From the NCBI GenBank assembly GCA_000733355.1, contig JNVV01000037.1, positions 381,826 through 445,825 on the forward strand: DNA of 64,000 nt, written 5' to 3'. The stretch is from Falciphora oryzae. Its lineage: Eukaryota > Ascomycota > Sordariomycetes > Magnaporthales > Magnaporthaceae. Below are positions 52,872-64,000 of the stretch, one piece after another. The translations under genes were made by a program, and so were the position numbers. The notes under the pieces were generated by a model that did no database searches, was not told the DNA's origin, and was given only the letters and a program-made list of their open reading frames with translations. How positions within the stretch are numbered: position 1 is the stretch's first letter; each line of letters starts with the position of its first letter.

Positions 52872-55800
52872 TTGCCTTCTTTAGCGAATAAAACCCTGGG
52901 GCCACACCACAAACATTTTGACTGTCACCGGTGTTCTCGAACGGGTGAAAGCGAAAAGAATATACAGGACGGTCGTTTCACCCTTTCAGTCGCCCTGGCG
53001 AAATCACGGGATTCCAAAGGAGGCAGGAAGATCTCCCTTGTACGTTTGGGACTTTACGCTGCCCAGGAATACAGGGAACCGGACCCCCTCATTTCGTCTG
53101 CAACGACATCTCCTTCCCTACCAAGCGATTTCGGCATACCGGCCGGGGAATCAACAAAATCCCCTTCTTTGCCCAGCGATTCCGGTATACCTGCCGATAC
53201 GATGCCGGCCCAATCTGGAAAAGCGGCCGGAAAAGCCCCCGAAGGCCCCTCCCGGTCTGCACCGGAAGAACGTCAAGATACCCCTATGCTTGACGATCAG
53301 GGGGCACTTATCCTGTATTCGGCACCCCCTTTTAGCATGGCCTTCGAACAACAAGCCCTTATATCCGTAGGACGCCTTCAGGATCCCCCGGGCTGGATGA
53401 CTGAAATCCAGCGGAAATTCATCAGTACGCACGAAGCAATTTCGGCCCTATCCCGAAATGTGAGCCAGGAAATCCTCGCCGATCGGGAACAAATCCGCGA
53501 AATCAGGACCCATTACGACCACATCACCCACGCGTACAATACCGTCGTTTCCTTATATAAAGAAAGCCTAATCGCTTCTGCCGAGCAACAAAAGGCATTC
53601 CGGCAACGGATTATCGGAAAAAGCCAGGCATTTGCACAATAAGTTTGGGCTACGGTTGCCACTTTAGCTAAAAAGCAACAGACCCGTTCGGAGGCCCTAA
53701 TTCAGCTTCGGGACGTTATTCGGGCCCAACAAAACCATTTGCAAAACCTATAAGCACGGCTTTCCACCTTCGAAAAGGGAGTTACTAACTGGGCCGTCGA
53801 TAAGGATGCCCAGATTTAGGATCTCTTAACCAAGGAGCATGTTTCGCCCGAGGCTCTCACCGAAGCCGAGCGACGCATATTGGCCCAAACTCGCCAGCTT
53901 GTTAAGGACGCCGTACGGGAAAGCCGGCGGCTTGCAGCACAAAAAAAGCGGCCTAAATCGGCTACTGTATTTTCGGCCTTGCAACGATCGTCTCAACAAC
54001 CCGGATTAAACCGAAGCTTTCCCTAAAACGTACCCGTCCCTATTAGGGAAGATAGGACCGAAGTTGATACCGATATACTTCCGCCTTCCGCTTTTAAACA
54101 AACAAGCTCGATGGCGCGGGAACGGATCGTCGGATCGAACGCCGGCTTACTGGCCGCACAAATGGAAAGGACCCTAAGGGATTCACAAACCCGAGCAAAC
54201 CAGGCCCGCACAGGCATTACGCCGGGACGGACACAAGGACAACCCGCCGGTAATCCGGACTTTTCGGACTTTTCGGAATCGGATGATAGCGATAATAACC
54301 TGCCACCGCGACCTCCTAACCGAAAGCTACGGCTGTTCCGATCACCCTTTCCGCCAAACGATAGGGCCTCGCAACCCCTTAGGGGAATTTCCCAAAGCAC
54401 GGTTTTTATGGTCAACCCCGTGCAGTTTAAAGCCCCCAGCGCTTTCGAAAGGGACCGTACCAAATTTAAAGATTGGTAGTTCGTAGTACAGGCTTATATA
54501 AACGCCTGCCCCTAAAGCTTTACGGGTGACCCGCACCGCATTACTTAGGTCAGGTCCCTCCTAAAAGGAGCCGCCTTCCAATAGCACGTAGCCAGGGCAC
54601 GTTCACTGGAATTTATAAACGTTCAAAATTTTTGGAAAGGATACGATTCGTCGCTGGAGGAGCACTATAAAGACCTTAACGAGGAACGAACCGATGCCAA
54701 AAAGCTCCGGTCCCTAAAGTACAGCGGCGATATCGTCGGCTACCTAACGGAGTTAGGGCAGTACAATATTACTACCCGATGGACCGGCACGACCTTCCGG
54801 GATTTCGTCTGATCCTCGCTACCCGAGGGTATCGCCGATTTGGTATATGCCAATAAGGGTCGAATCCCTACGGACGACGCCGAATTCCTCGAAGCCTTTT
54901 AGGAAGCAGGGATCACTTACGAGCAAAAGCTCGCGGATAAAGCCTTTATTAAAGCTTTGATGCAAGGAACGGGCCAAAGGGAAAAGGGAAAAGACGAGCC
55001 CGCTTCGAATTAGGAGCGCTCGAACGCGGGCCGTCGCCGCGGCAAAGGCTCCAAAGACAGGAACCCAAGTCCATCCTCAAGCTCCCGTTCCGGAAGGAAG
55101 GCCAACGATAAAAAGGCCGCCGATAAAAAGACTAACATTTGGACTACTACCAAATTAGCACTCGAAGGAATCGAACAACGCGATATCGACGCACGAAAGT
55201 TGGCTAAGGCCGACTGCTGGCGCTGCGGAAGAGAAGGGCACCACACCTTGGAATGCTACGCAAAAAAGGACACCAACGGCAAGGAGCTCCCTCCTACACC
55301 AGCAAAAACGGCCGGCTCCAAATCCATCCTTAAACGCCCTGCAACGGACGAACAAAAGGAACAGCCACAGGCTAAAAAGGCTAAAATCGCTGGCCTCACC
55401 TCAGAAGCCCTGAGCGAATCACGAATCTTTAAACTATCAGATTCGGAATCAGACGATAACTGTTGACAACCATCGACCGTCGCTGCTGTACGAAGGCCTT
55501 TAACGGATAGGGAACTCGCAAAGCCAATCCTTCGCATGTACATATAGGCGAGGGGATCGAAGGAGATACCTGTCCGGGTCCTTTTAAACGGAGGCAGCGA
55601 TACGAAGGTCATGTCGGACAAAATAGCCAAGCAACTCCCGGGTCACCTGGTTGACAGAGCTATCCCTCGCGTGATGACCTCCTTTTCAGGGAAAATCGAA
55701 CCAAAGGCCGGAAAGCAACTAGTGGTTAACGTTACCCTCCGGCACAAAACGCACTATTTTACAAAAACGTTCGAAATTAGTCCTACGGATCCAGATTGCG

Positions 55801-58800
55801 ATATTATCCTGCCCTTCGCATGGCAAAGGCAACACCCACCGCTGGGGTTACTGGATCGCGACTTTCGGGATATCCGGATGAATTCGAACAAATGCCGGAA
55901 GTGCAACAAGCCCCGGGCCCGGAAGCTATAGGACTTACGGCCCCTAAAAGGCTTACGCTTTCGGGAGGATATGAAAACGGTCGAACCCGCAGTTATTGCG
56001 GCTATTAAGTACGGGCATGGTATTCCTTCCCCTAAGGAAGTGGCTAAAGCAGATTCGGACGGCCTCGAATCGGTACTAGAGGAGTTTAGGGAGTTCTTTC
56101 CTATTATAACGGAAGCGGCCGCTACCCGTTTTCCCGATTATCAGCCCTGGGACCACGAAATTCACCTAAAGGAAGGAGCCCAATTAACCCATGGCCCCCT
56201 ATACCAAATGAGCCAAAGGGAGCTGGACGTTTTAAAGCTTTGGCTGGAAAAGCATGTGCGAACCGGCAAGGTTAGGCCATGCAAAACTGCCAACAGTTCG
56301 CCCCTTATGTTCGCAAAAAAGAAAAACCCCTTCGATCCCTTAAGGGTGGTGGTCGACTATAGGGACGTGAACGCCAAAACGATTCCGATTCGGTGCCCTA
56401 TCCCGTTTATCACGGAACTCCAGGATCGATTTCGGAATGCCAAATGGAAAACGAAAATCGACTTTAAAACCGGGTTTAACCTAATTCGAATGAAAAAGGG
56501 TTACGAATGGCTTACAGCCTTCCGCTGCAAATACGGCGTCTTCGAGTTTACGGTTATGCCTATGGGCCTCATCAACGCCCCCGCTACCTTCCAAAGCATG
56601 ATGAACTATATCTTTATGGACCTTATCGATGCCGGGCTCCTCGTGTATTTGGATGACCTCCTAATATACGCAGAGACCAAGGAACAATACGATAGTTTGG
56701 TAAAGGAGGTGCTTCGCCGCTTTACCAAACATAACCTAGCCGTGGCCCTTCGCAAATGCGTTTGGGGGGTGCACGAGGTCGAGTTCTTTGGTCACATAAT
56801 AGGACCTGACGGTATCGCAATGTCTAAGGATAAAGTGGATGCTATTGTGCAATGGGAAGCCCCCAAGTGCTTTAAGGACTCCCAATCCTTTATTGGCTTC
56901 GCTAACTTTTACAAAAGGTTTATTAAAGGGTTTTTTAAAATCGTTAGGCCTATAACGACGGCCAACGCCCTGCCTAAAAGCCAATGGCGATGGACCCCCG
57001 AAATGGACCAGGCCTTCGAAGCTCTTAAAATCGCTTTCGTTTCGCCTCCGATACTCCGGCATTTCAACCTATTTTTTCCAGCACAAATTGAAATGGACGC
57101 TTTGGACTTTGCCTTTGGAGGGGTGCTATCCCAAAGGGACCCCGAAACCAACAAACTGCACCCCGTTGCCTTCCATTCGCGCAAAATGTCACCCGCCGAA
57201 ATCAACTATAAAATCCACGATAAGGAACTTTTGGCGGTCGTCGACTGTTTCGCTAGGTGGAGGCATTACCTCGAAGGGGCAAAGCACCGGATAGAGGTTT
57301 ATACGGATTACCGGAACCTCGAATATTTCCTGACGGCCAAAGTCTTTAATCGAAGGCAAGCCAGATGGGCATAACAGCTGGCTGGTTATTGGTTTATGAT
57401 TAACTACCGGCCAGGAAAGCAAAATGAAAAGGCCGATGTGCTATCGAAATTACCCCAGCACAAGCCTAAAAAAGGGGGGAGTGAGGATCAGCCGATTACG
57501 ACGATCCTGCAAAAAAAACACTTCCCAGCAAGAATTTCGGCTTTGGAAAGATAAGGAGATAACCCTATGGAAAAAGTTTTGCCGCAAGGAGCACTTTTTT
57601 TCCTCCTATCCCCAGGCCGGCTTTGCAGTATTCCAGTCCTAAAATGGGCTACGGAATTTACTGACAAAGTTAAGCAAGCTGGTATATCGGATTCCGAATA
57701 CCAGGGCCGCCTCCAGAAGCCCGAAAAGGGTGAAGAAGTTGAGGATAGCCTTTTTTATTATAAGGAAAGATTGTGGGTGCCAACGGAGGCTTTGCAAAAG
57801 GAAGTCCTCGAGTCCGAACATGATACAAAAGTCGCTGGATATATGGGTATGGATAAAACCCTCGAGTTAATTACTCGGCACTTTTGGTGGCCCAATATCG
57901 AGGCAAAAGTCCGGGAATACGTGAGGGGATGCCTGGAGTGCCAACGCAATAAGGCCCCAAGGCATGCCCCCTTTGGACCCCTACAACCCATGGAGCTGCA
58001 TTACCAGCCCTGGAAGACGGTGGCCATGGACTTCATCACGGACCTCCCTTTAAGCGATGGGTGCGATTCAATCTGGGTAATGGTAAACCCCTTTACCAAG
58101 ATGGCGCATTTCGTCCCCTTTAAAGTCGAGGGTAAGAAGTCGGATGACCTTATCCGCATCTTCGCCAAAGAATACTGGCGATTGCACGGTGTGCCTTTGG
58201 ATATTATCTCTAATAGAGATTCCAGATTTACGAGCCACTTGTGGAAAGATTTCCTCCGTTTGGTAGGCATTAAGCCAAGAATAAGCACTGCCTTCCATCC
58301 CCAAACAGATGGACAAACCGAAAGGCTTAACCAAAGCCTGGAAGCCTACCTTAGGTCTTTCGTAAATTACGAAATGACTAACTGGGTCGAACTGTTACCC
58401 ACGGCGGAATTTGCCTATAATAATATATTTTCGGCAAGTACCTCCATTACTCCCTTTTTTGCCAATTACGGGTACTACCCAGCTTCCAATAATCCCCCTC
58501 TCCCAGGACGAGTACGCAATCCAGCAAGCCAACTCTACCGGCATTGGATGACCCAGGTGCACGAAGAAGCCAAACAACACCTCGAGAAAGCCCGGGAACG
58601 AATGAAGCATTGGGCCGACAAAAGGAGAAGCCCCTCGCCGGTCCTTACCGAAGGACAGTTCGTTATGTTAAACGCCCGGCACATAAAAACCCGTCGCCCC
58701 GCCAAGAAACTCGATGCCAAAATGCTCGGGCCCTTCCGGATCCTTAAGGTTATTTCTCCCACGGCGGTACGACTGGCCCTACCTAAAACCTGGAAAATCC

Positions 58801-59210
58801 ATAACGCTTTCCACGTGTCCCTTATCGAACCCTACCGCTCTGGCATTCAGGCACGACCTGACCCTAACCAGGTACTACGGGAGGCCCCCTCGGTTATAAG
58901 AGATTTCGTTGTAAAAAAGGTTATGGATTTTATAGATACAGGCGGGAAGGTTCGTTACCTTATCCGATAGGAAGATTACCCACGAAAAAAGGACTGGACG
59001 TGGGAACCTTGGGAGCACTTCGATACCGACGGATTTAAGCAACACGTTGTTGCCTTTCATCGGCTCAACCCCGATAAGCCTAAGGACCCCCGCGTGCCAC
59101 AAAATAATATAGGCACAGCCGCATCCTTTAAGCGGGCTTCAAAAGGTCTCGAGACGCGCCCTAGGAAGAGGAGGATAGTGTCACACGGAAGAACCTATGG
59201 ACTCACCTAA
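52872..59210 (+). pseudogene. gag-pol polyprotein gene, inactivated by 17 premature stops
   Basis: One frame runs from near the 5' LTR into the first bases of the 3' LTR (stop 59208-59210). Domains in order: gag with a CCHC knuckle (CWRCGREGHHTLEC, 55215-55256); aspartic protease (LLNGGSDT at about 55581, where the catalytic Asp is Asn); reverse transcriptase with intact YLDD (56647-56658); RNase H; integrase with HHCC zinc finger (about 57820-57940) and a DDE core whose second Asp is Asn (ISNRDSRF, codon 58212); and a chromodomain after the stop at 58968. In-frame stops begin at 53640, 53751, 53817, 54024, 54477, 54513, 54546, 54582, 54810, 54900, 55011, 55464, 55545, 55929, 57372, 57552 and 58968. 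All can arise from Gln, Arg or Trp codons by C-to-T or G-to-A change, as in RIP. Confidence 0.9.
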
Positions 59211-59463
59211 TTGGCCCCACAAAAGGTCCGGGAACCGGTATAGGTGCCCAACGGCCCCGAGGCCCAAAGGCCGAAGGCCGGAGGGGCAGTGTGAATCATG
59301 TATTCAATACTTCGCACGGATCACAGGGTGGTTTATATAAACCCTGCCATCTCCTATGTCCTCCAGGAAAGATTCCTTCTTCCTCAAGCATCTCTTGAGC
59401 CCATAAAAAGATTATCTGCAATATAGAGATCCTTTTCCAAGCCGTCTTTGACCCCTTGTTACA
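59179..59463 (+). repeat. 3' LTR (285 bp)
   Basis: Same length and termini as the 5' LTR, preceded by the purine tract. It is followed directly at 59464 by minus-strand integrase coding of a different element. Confidence 0.93.
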
Positions 59464-62400
59464 CAATGGATGCAACAGGCCAGGTGTTTTGTTATGTTTG
59501 GATTTGTTGCGGTGGCATTCGTAGCAATTGTTAACATATCGGCGGACGTTTTTATTTATGCCTTCCTAAAAATAATCTTTTTTAAAAAGGCGGATGGTTT
59601 TATTTTAACCGCCGTAGGTGAAAATCGGGGGGGCGTGGGTGTCACACGGAAGAACCCGTGGACCTAACTAGTCGGCATCACGAGTCGGCCTTACGGAGGT
59701 TCGGAGACCCGCATAGGTGGTCAACGGCCCTAAGGCTAAGCGGTAAAGGTTGGAAGGCAGTGTGAATCATGTACTCGATACTTCGCACGGATCACAAAGG
59801 GTCTATATAAACCCTGCCATCTCCTATGTCTTCCACGAGAGATTCCTTCTTCCTTAAGCATCTCTTAAGCCCATAGAAAGATTATCTGCAATTTAGAAAT
59901 TCTTTCTCCAAGCCGTCTTTGACCCCTTGTTACAGTGGGCTTCGCGGATAAGCGCGGTGCGAAGGGCAATCTTTCCGTCTGTCGTTAAAGGCGGTACCAT
60001 AAGTCGGCCTTTTTGGTAACCTAAACTTTGCCGAATGTTTTTAAATCGCACGAGTTCAGCGAGGTTGGCCCCGTGGATGTTTTAAATCGTCGAAGTAATT
60101 GTTTGGATTTGGGCCGGAACAATTTTGGGCATTTTTGGGGCTGGATTTAAAATTCTTTTAAAGGGAACGAGCGTAAAAAAACGCTCCTTTGCCTTTCGAG
60201 CTTTAACTGTAAGCGATTCGACCGTTTTCCGGGACAGGGCATCGGCAACGACATTTTCCTAACCTCGGCGGTATTGGAACCAATAGTCGAAATTAGCGAA
60301 ATACGTGCTCCATTTTATTTGACGGACACCGAGCTTTTATTTGGTTATAAAATGAACAAAGGCTTAATAATCCGTAACGATGGTAATTTTCGATCCCTAC
60401 AATTTAGTTTCGAAATGCTCGAGCGTTTAAATAACGGCGAGGAGTTTTCGATCCTAAATCGGGTACGCTCGTTTAGCTGGAAATATGGTTTTGCTAAAGT
60501 AACCCACTGGTTTCCAGATCCCGTCTTTTTATTATTGTTAAATAACTCCTTCTGTGGCGTTACGTAACGCGTCGGTTTCAACTTGGGTCGGGCGTCCCGG
60601 GGTAAAAAACGCCAGGACCGGGGCTTCGGTAGCCAGCTTTTTTATTTTTTTAAAGGCGTTCTTTTGTTTAGGCCCCATTTCGAAAGTGGCGTTTTTTTTA
60701 AGGAAACGTGTTAAAGGTTTGGCATAATCGCTTGCGTAGTGATAAAATATTCGCACGTAATTGCATAATTTAAAGAAGGATTTAACCGCAAATTTGTTGG
60801 TAAAGTCCTCGAACTTCCAGTTGGTAATAGCGGCTATTTTAATAGGGTTTATCCGGACGCTTTAGCCGATTTCGATAACTAGGCCCAGGTATTCCAATGT
60901 CGTAGTGTTAAACCGGCTTTTTTTAATATCTTTTTAAAAGTGGGTTTGGTTTAACCGGTAAATAACCTTTTCGATATGAGCTTAGTGCGTGGCTTCGTTA
61001 AATTTTTCCGAATAGATTAGGACGTCGTTAACGTACGCGCTCGCGAAAACGTTTAAGAGTTCGTTTAATTGGGCGTTAATAAACGCCTGCTACCAAACTG
61101 GGCCGACTTTAAGTCCGAAAGGGAGGATTTTCCACTAAAATGTCCTTTAACGTGTCCGGAAAGCCGTTAAATACCGTGATTTTACCGATATTAACAATCG
61201 GTTAAACGCGCGGATAATGTTAACCTTAAACAATCTTTTAGCTTTATTACATTTGGCAATCGTGCCGTTAACGTTGGGTACTAAAACGAAGCGGGATTTA
61301 AAAAATTTGTTTACTTAGCGATAGTTTTAACAAAAGCGCCGTTCGTTCGAATGTGGTTTCGGGACGAAAAGGTTTAAAACAAATCTATCGGCTATACAAA
61401 GCTCGATAAAACCGAAAACGAAAAGTTCGTCGGTAGTTTATTTTTCAAATAAAAGCATCGAAAAAGGTATCCGGTAGGTAAAAAACGATCCTTCCAAAGG
61501 CCTTTCCAGCTCGAAAATCACGTCGTACCCAGGTCGATTCGGTAAAAACTCGGTGGAAGCTTTTTTGGAAAAAAACCCTTCCAAATAAGCAATTTCCAGG
61601 GGAATTAGGCTTCGAACGAGCTTAATATGCCCAAAGTCCTCGTTAACGGGAAAAGGAATCGGCTGGCTAAAAAAGGTTCGCTAGGGCTTAACCGAAATTG
61701 CTTAAATCCTAACGGTAAATTCGGGGCTTTCGAAGGGAATTGGGGCGTTAGGAAAAGGTAAAAACTTCCACCTTTTTTAGCGGGGGTCGTTTTTAATTTG
61801 GGCTTAAAAAGCTTAGATTTCCGTCGGCAGGGGGAAAAAAAGGTTACAAACTTGGGGTGCGATTGAGGTTACCGTTGCCGTTCCGGGTTGGTAAAGATGG
61901 CTTAAATTTGGTGCGATTAACGTTCCTTTTTAATTTGCTGGTCCATTAAGCGATTTCGCCGTTGGGCATTACGTTGGGCTACGGCGTTAAAGCGACCGTT
62001 GGACGGGGAAATAGTAATAGCCGGGGAAAACTTAGTGTTATTAGGCAAGGCGTCGGGCTAAATAATTTCCCGCTTCGATAGGCGGAAAAAAAGGTCTTTT
62101 TCTACCAGCCAAAGCAATCCTATAAAAATATCGTAACTAATATCTGCGATCCAAAACTTTTAATCGACGAAACGGCGGCCGTTTATTTCGAAAATAGCGA
62201 TAAGGATATGGGTTACATTTGTTATTAGGAAATTACGGAAATTAGAAAAGGCGATAGGTCGAAACAGCCGTTTAACCTCGGCTTTAAAATGCTTTTTAGC
62301 AAAAGCGGCTGCTTTATAGCTAATAAGGAAATGGGCTATGGCTTTAATGTTATAAAATGCTTTAAAATCGATTCCAAAACCGCTGCGTTAAAGCTACGCT

Positions 62401-63900
62401 TTAAAAAGGAAGGAGGGTTAACTTTTATTACCGATCCTAGCTACATTAAGCATTTGGACCGCCGAAAAAACTTCCGGCGGTTTATTTAATTTTTCGACTC
62501 GTATGCCGAGCACGATAAAATCGATTCGCTAGTGCTTGAATCGCTTTCTTCGTTAAACAGTGCTCCTTTTGCTTCGAAGCGGCGGAAAATTGCGGCGATT
62601 TTCTTTTTTTTTTTAGCAATTTCGAGCTAAATAATTTTATCCGCCGCAAACGTAGCAAACGCTGTTCGTTTTAAGCGTAGCTAGCTCGGTATCTTTTTAG
62701 GGGCCTCATTTTTAAGCACGTCGGGAATACGGGATTTGCGCCCGCGGTGCTCGCGACGTTTGTCATTCTTTTTTGGGGTTTTTGCTTATTTTTCTTTGCG
62801 AATCAAATAGGCACGATAATGGGTTAAAGCGGCGCCGGTTACGTTGCGGGTAAACATTTCGTAGCTAATGTTAGGGTCTTTGGCGTCGTTAAACAAGCGG
62901 GGATTGAGGTTTGGGGGAATATGCTCGAAAAAAATATTTTTGCGTTTTTTTATAATAATGTTAGCGCGGTTGGCTAGCACGTTAATTTTTGCGATAAACT
63001 GGTGGATATCCATAGATTTATTAGCTAAATCGTATATTATTTTGCTAAATTCGGCTCGAGCTTTAATGGGTTAATGGGCGTCGTAATAAACGGCGGCGAA
63101 CGTAGCTACCATTTTTAACGCGTTAGCAAACGGGTTTTTGGAAAAGGGGTTATATCGGGCTTCGAGGAGGAAATTGGCATTTCCGGTCGTATTCGCATAA
63201 ATTACAACCATACGACTGCGCTCGTTTTTAAAAGTGGTATCGTTTTCTATAAACTTATCGGCTAAACGGACCACCCAATTAGTAAATTCGTCCTTATCGC
63301 CGCTAAAAGCGCTAGGCTCCATTCCGGTGCGCTTATTTTTCGAATTATAATTTAGGTTTTTGGTTATTATATCGCCCTTATCGTTGTAAGGTTTAAAAGC
63401 TGAGAAGGCGGTTACGCTAATGGGTACGAACGCTATGCCTTTAAAAACGCTTTCGGCTGGGGTAAATTAGCGGGAAATAAAAGCGCCTTAGGTTCGGAGT
63501 TGGGATATAACGGCGGCGATAACCGCCGCCACGTCGGCCTGCTGGGCAGGCGGGGAAGGGGTTTAGCTAAATATGGTTGTATTTGGGTTGTTATCCTCGA
63601 CCAGGTTTTCGTCTGTTAATTTAAACGCCTGGTTTTCTTTTTTTTGTAATTGCTCGTTTGCGCTTTGGAGCGGGTGGTCGGGGTTGGTTTTTTGCTTCGC
63701 GAGCACGACGTCGGGCTCGTAAAAAACCTCGATCTCGGATTCGATATCGTTTTCTAGGTCGGTAGGTTGGGACGGCGTATTTTTTGCCGCGGGGTTAGTT
63801 TCGGTAAGCTTTTTTAACACGTTTTCTATCAAGCGAGATAATTTCCTCGTAAACGACCCCCAGTCCTTTTTTTTGGGCATAGGGTCGTGTTGTCGCGTAA
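59464..63900 (-). mobile_element. degenerate Ty3/gypsy element, minus strand, RIP-like
   Basis: Reading the minus strand from right to left gives the order of a Ty3/gypsy element. A gag-like leader (63880-63563) and capsid (63322-63071, 63013-62786) come first. A reverse transcriptase/RNase H region follows (about 61140-60540), with the catalytic motif reading YVND instead of YVDD (61023-61034) and the typical FKKIKKLATEAPVLA / VETDA segments. The integrase N-terminus (about 60035 to 59464) has a Zn finger ending NNCYECHRNK and GLLHPL. Numerous stops and A/T-rich drift are present throughout. The integrase breaks off at 59463, where the plus-strand element begins, and the rest is not found on its other side. 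Confidence 0.85.
59640..59934 (+). repeat. solo LTR (295 bp) with 5-bp target duplication
   Basis: TGTCACACGG...CTTGTTACA, diverged from the 285-bp LTRs of the neighbouring element but clearly of the same family (shared TATATAAACC, CTTCGCACGGATCACA and CTCCAAGCCGTCTTTGACC blocks). GTGGG lies on both sides (59635-59639 and 59935-59939). Removing the LTR and one GTGGG rejoins the integrase frame of the minus-strand element. Confidence 0.92.
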
Positions 63901-64000
63901 AGTTTTGCGTCGTTTACGTCCGACGGGGTTAGGGGGTGAAATAAGTGGTGCTGTATTTAATAGATCGCTCAGCTAGCGAAATATGGAAATAGAAAAGTAG
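63901..64000. other. end of window, A/T-rich repeat-derived sequence
   Basis: This is upstream of the degenerate gag on the minus strand and presumably part of that element's leader or LTR, but no LTR terminus can be recognised within these 100 bases. Confidence 0.4.

Larger units (their letters stand above)
52488..59463 (+). mobile_element. Ty3/gypsy LTR retrotransposon, chromovirus type, near full length
   Basis: 6976 bp bounded by two 285-bp LTRs (52488-52772 and 59179-59463), each starting TGTCACACGG and ending CTTGTTACA. The LTRs differ at about four sites, all C/T or G/A transitions, so insertion is fairly recent. The internal region has one gag-pol frame (frame of 52872) through nucleocapsid, protease, reverse transcriptase, RNase H, integrase and chromodomain. 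A purine tract (AAGAGGAGGATA, about 59164-59177) precedes the 3' LTR. The flanking 5-mers (ATTAG left, CAATG right) do not match, so there is no target duplication. The right flank is integrase coding of an older minus-strand element. Confidence 0.93.

Noticed and set aside
1..64000. CRISPR array or prokaryotic operon
   Set aside because: Spliceosomal introns and fungal families throughout; no regularly spaced direct repeats of CRISPR type.

Overview
The window is genomic DNA of a filamentous ascomycete, most likely a sordariomycete. Genes carry 1 to 5 short spliceosomal introns (about 54-165 nt, GT..AG, usually with CTAAC- or CTGAC-like branch sites). The gene content is typically fungal: a Zn2Cys6 regulator, two HET-domain genes, a 2EXR protein, microsomal P450s and Kex2-type secreted peptides. 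Transposons carry C:G-to-T:A changes that resemble repeat-induced point mutation (RIP). The species cannot be named from this sequence alone. All exon structures were derived by hand from reading frame and splice signals.

Layout. 1-323 is the 3' end of a gene. 2.9-4.9 kb holds a two-exon hypothetical nuclear-type protein (minus). 6.1-31.8 kb looks like a catabolic or secondary-metabolism neighbourhood: P450 (+), short-chain dehydrogenase (-), FAD monooxygenase (+), an inserted segment with an 813-aa single-exon gene between diverged direct repeats, aldehyde dehydrogenase (-), Zn2Cys6 regulator (+), type-B carboxylesterase (+), dihydroxybenzoate-decarboxylase-like amidohydrolase (+), metallophosphoesterase (+), SnoaL-like protein (-) and a carotenoid/stilbene oxygenase (-). 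Read together, these fit cleavage of a phenolic such as a stilbene to hydroxybenzaldehydes, oxidation to benzoates, then decarboxylation and hydroxylation. The individual families are well supported; the pathway is inference.

32.4-45 kb holds a PQ-loop membrane protein, an acidic 2EXR/AT-hook protein, a HET-domain protein with C-terminal membrane segments, an assembly gap bordered by an exact 131-bp duplication, a single-pass membrane protein and a second P450. 45.8-49.7 kb has three small secreted cysteine-rich peptides, two of them from a diverged tandem duplication. 50-51.6 kb is a second HET gene broken by three single-base homopolymer frameshifts.

From about 51.8 kb to the end the window is repeat-dominated. 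A 7.0-kb Ty3/gypsy chromovirus-type LTR retrotransposon (52488-59463, plus strand, 285-bp LTRs, one broken gag-pol frame with 17 stops) abuts the integrase of an older, heavily mutated minus-strand Ty3/gypsy element (59464 to about 63900). A 295-bp solo LTR with a perfect 5-bp target duplication (GTGGG) interrupts that integrase.
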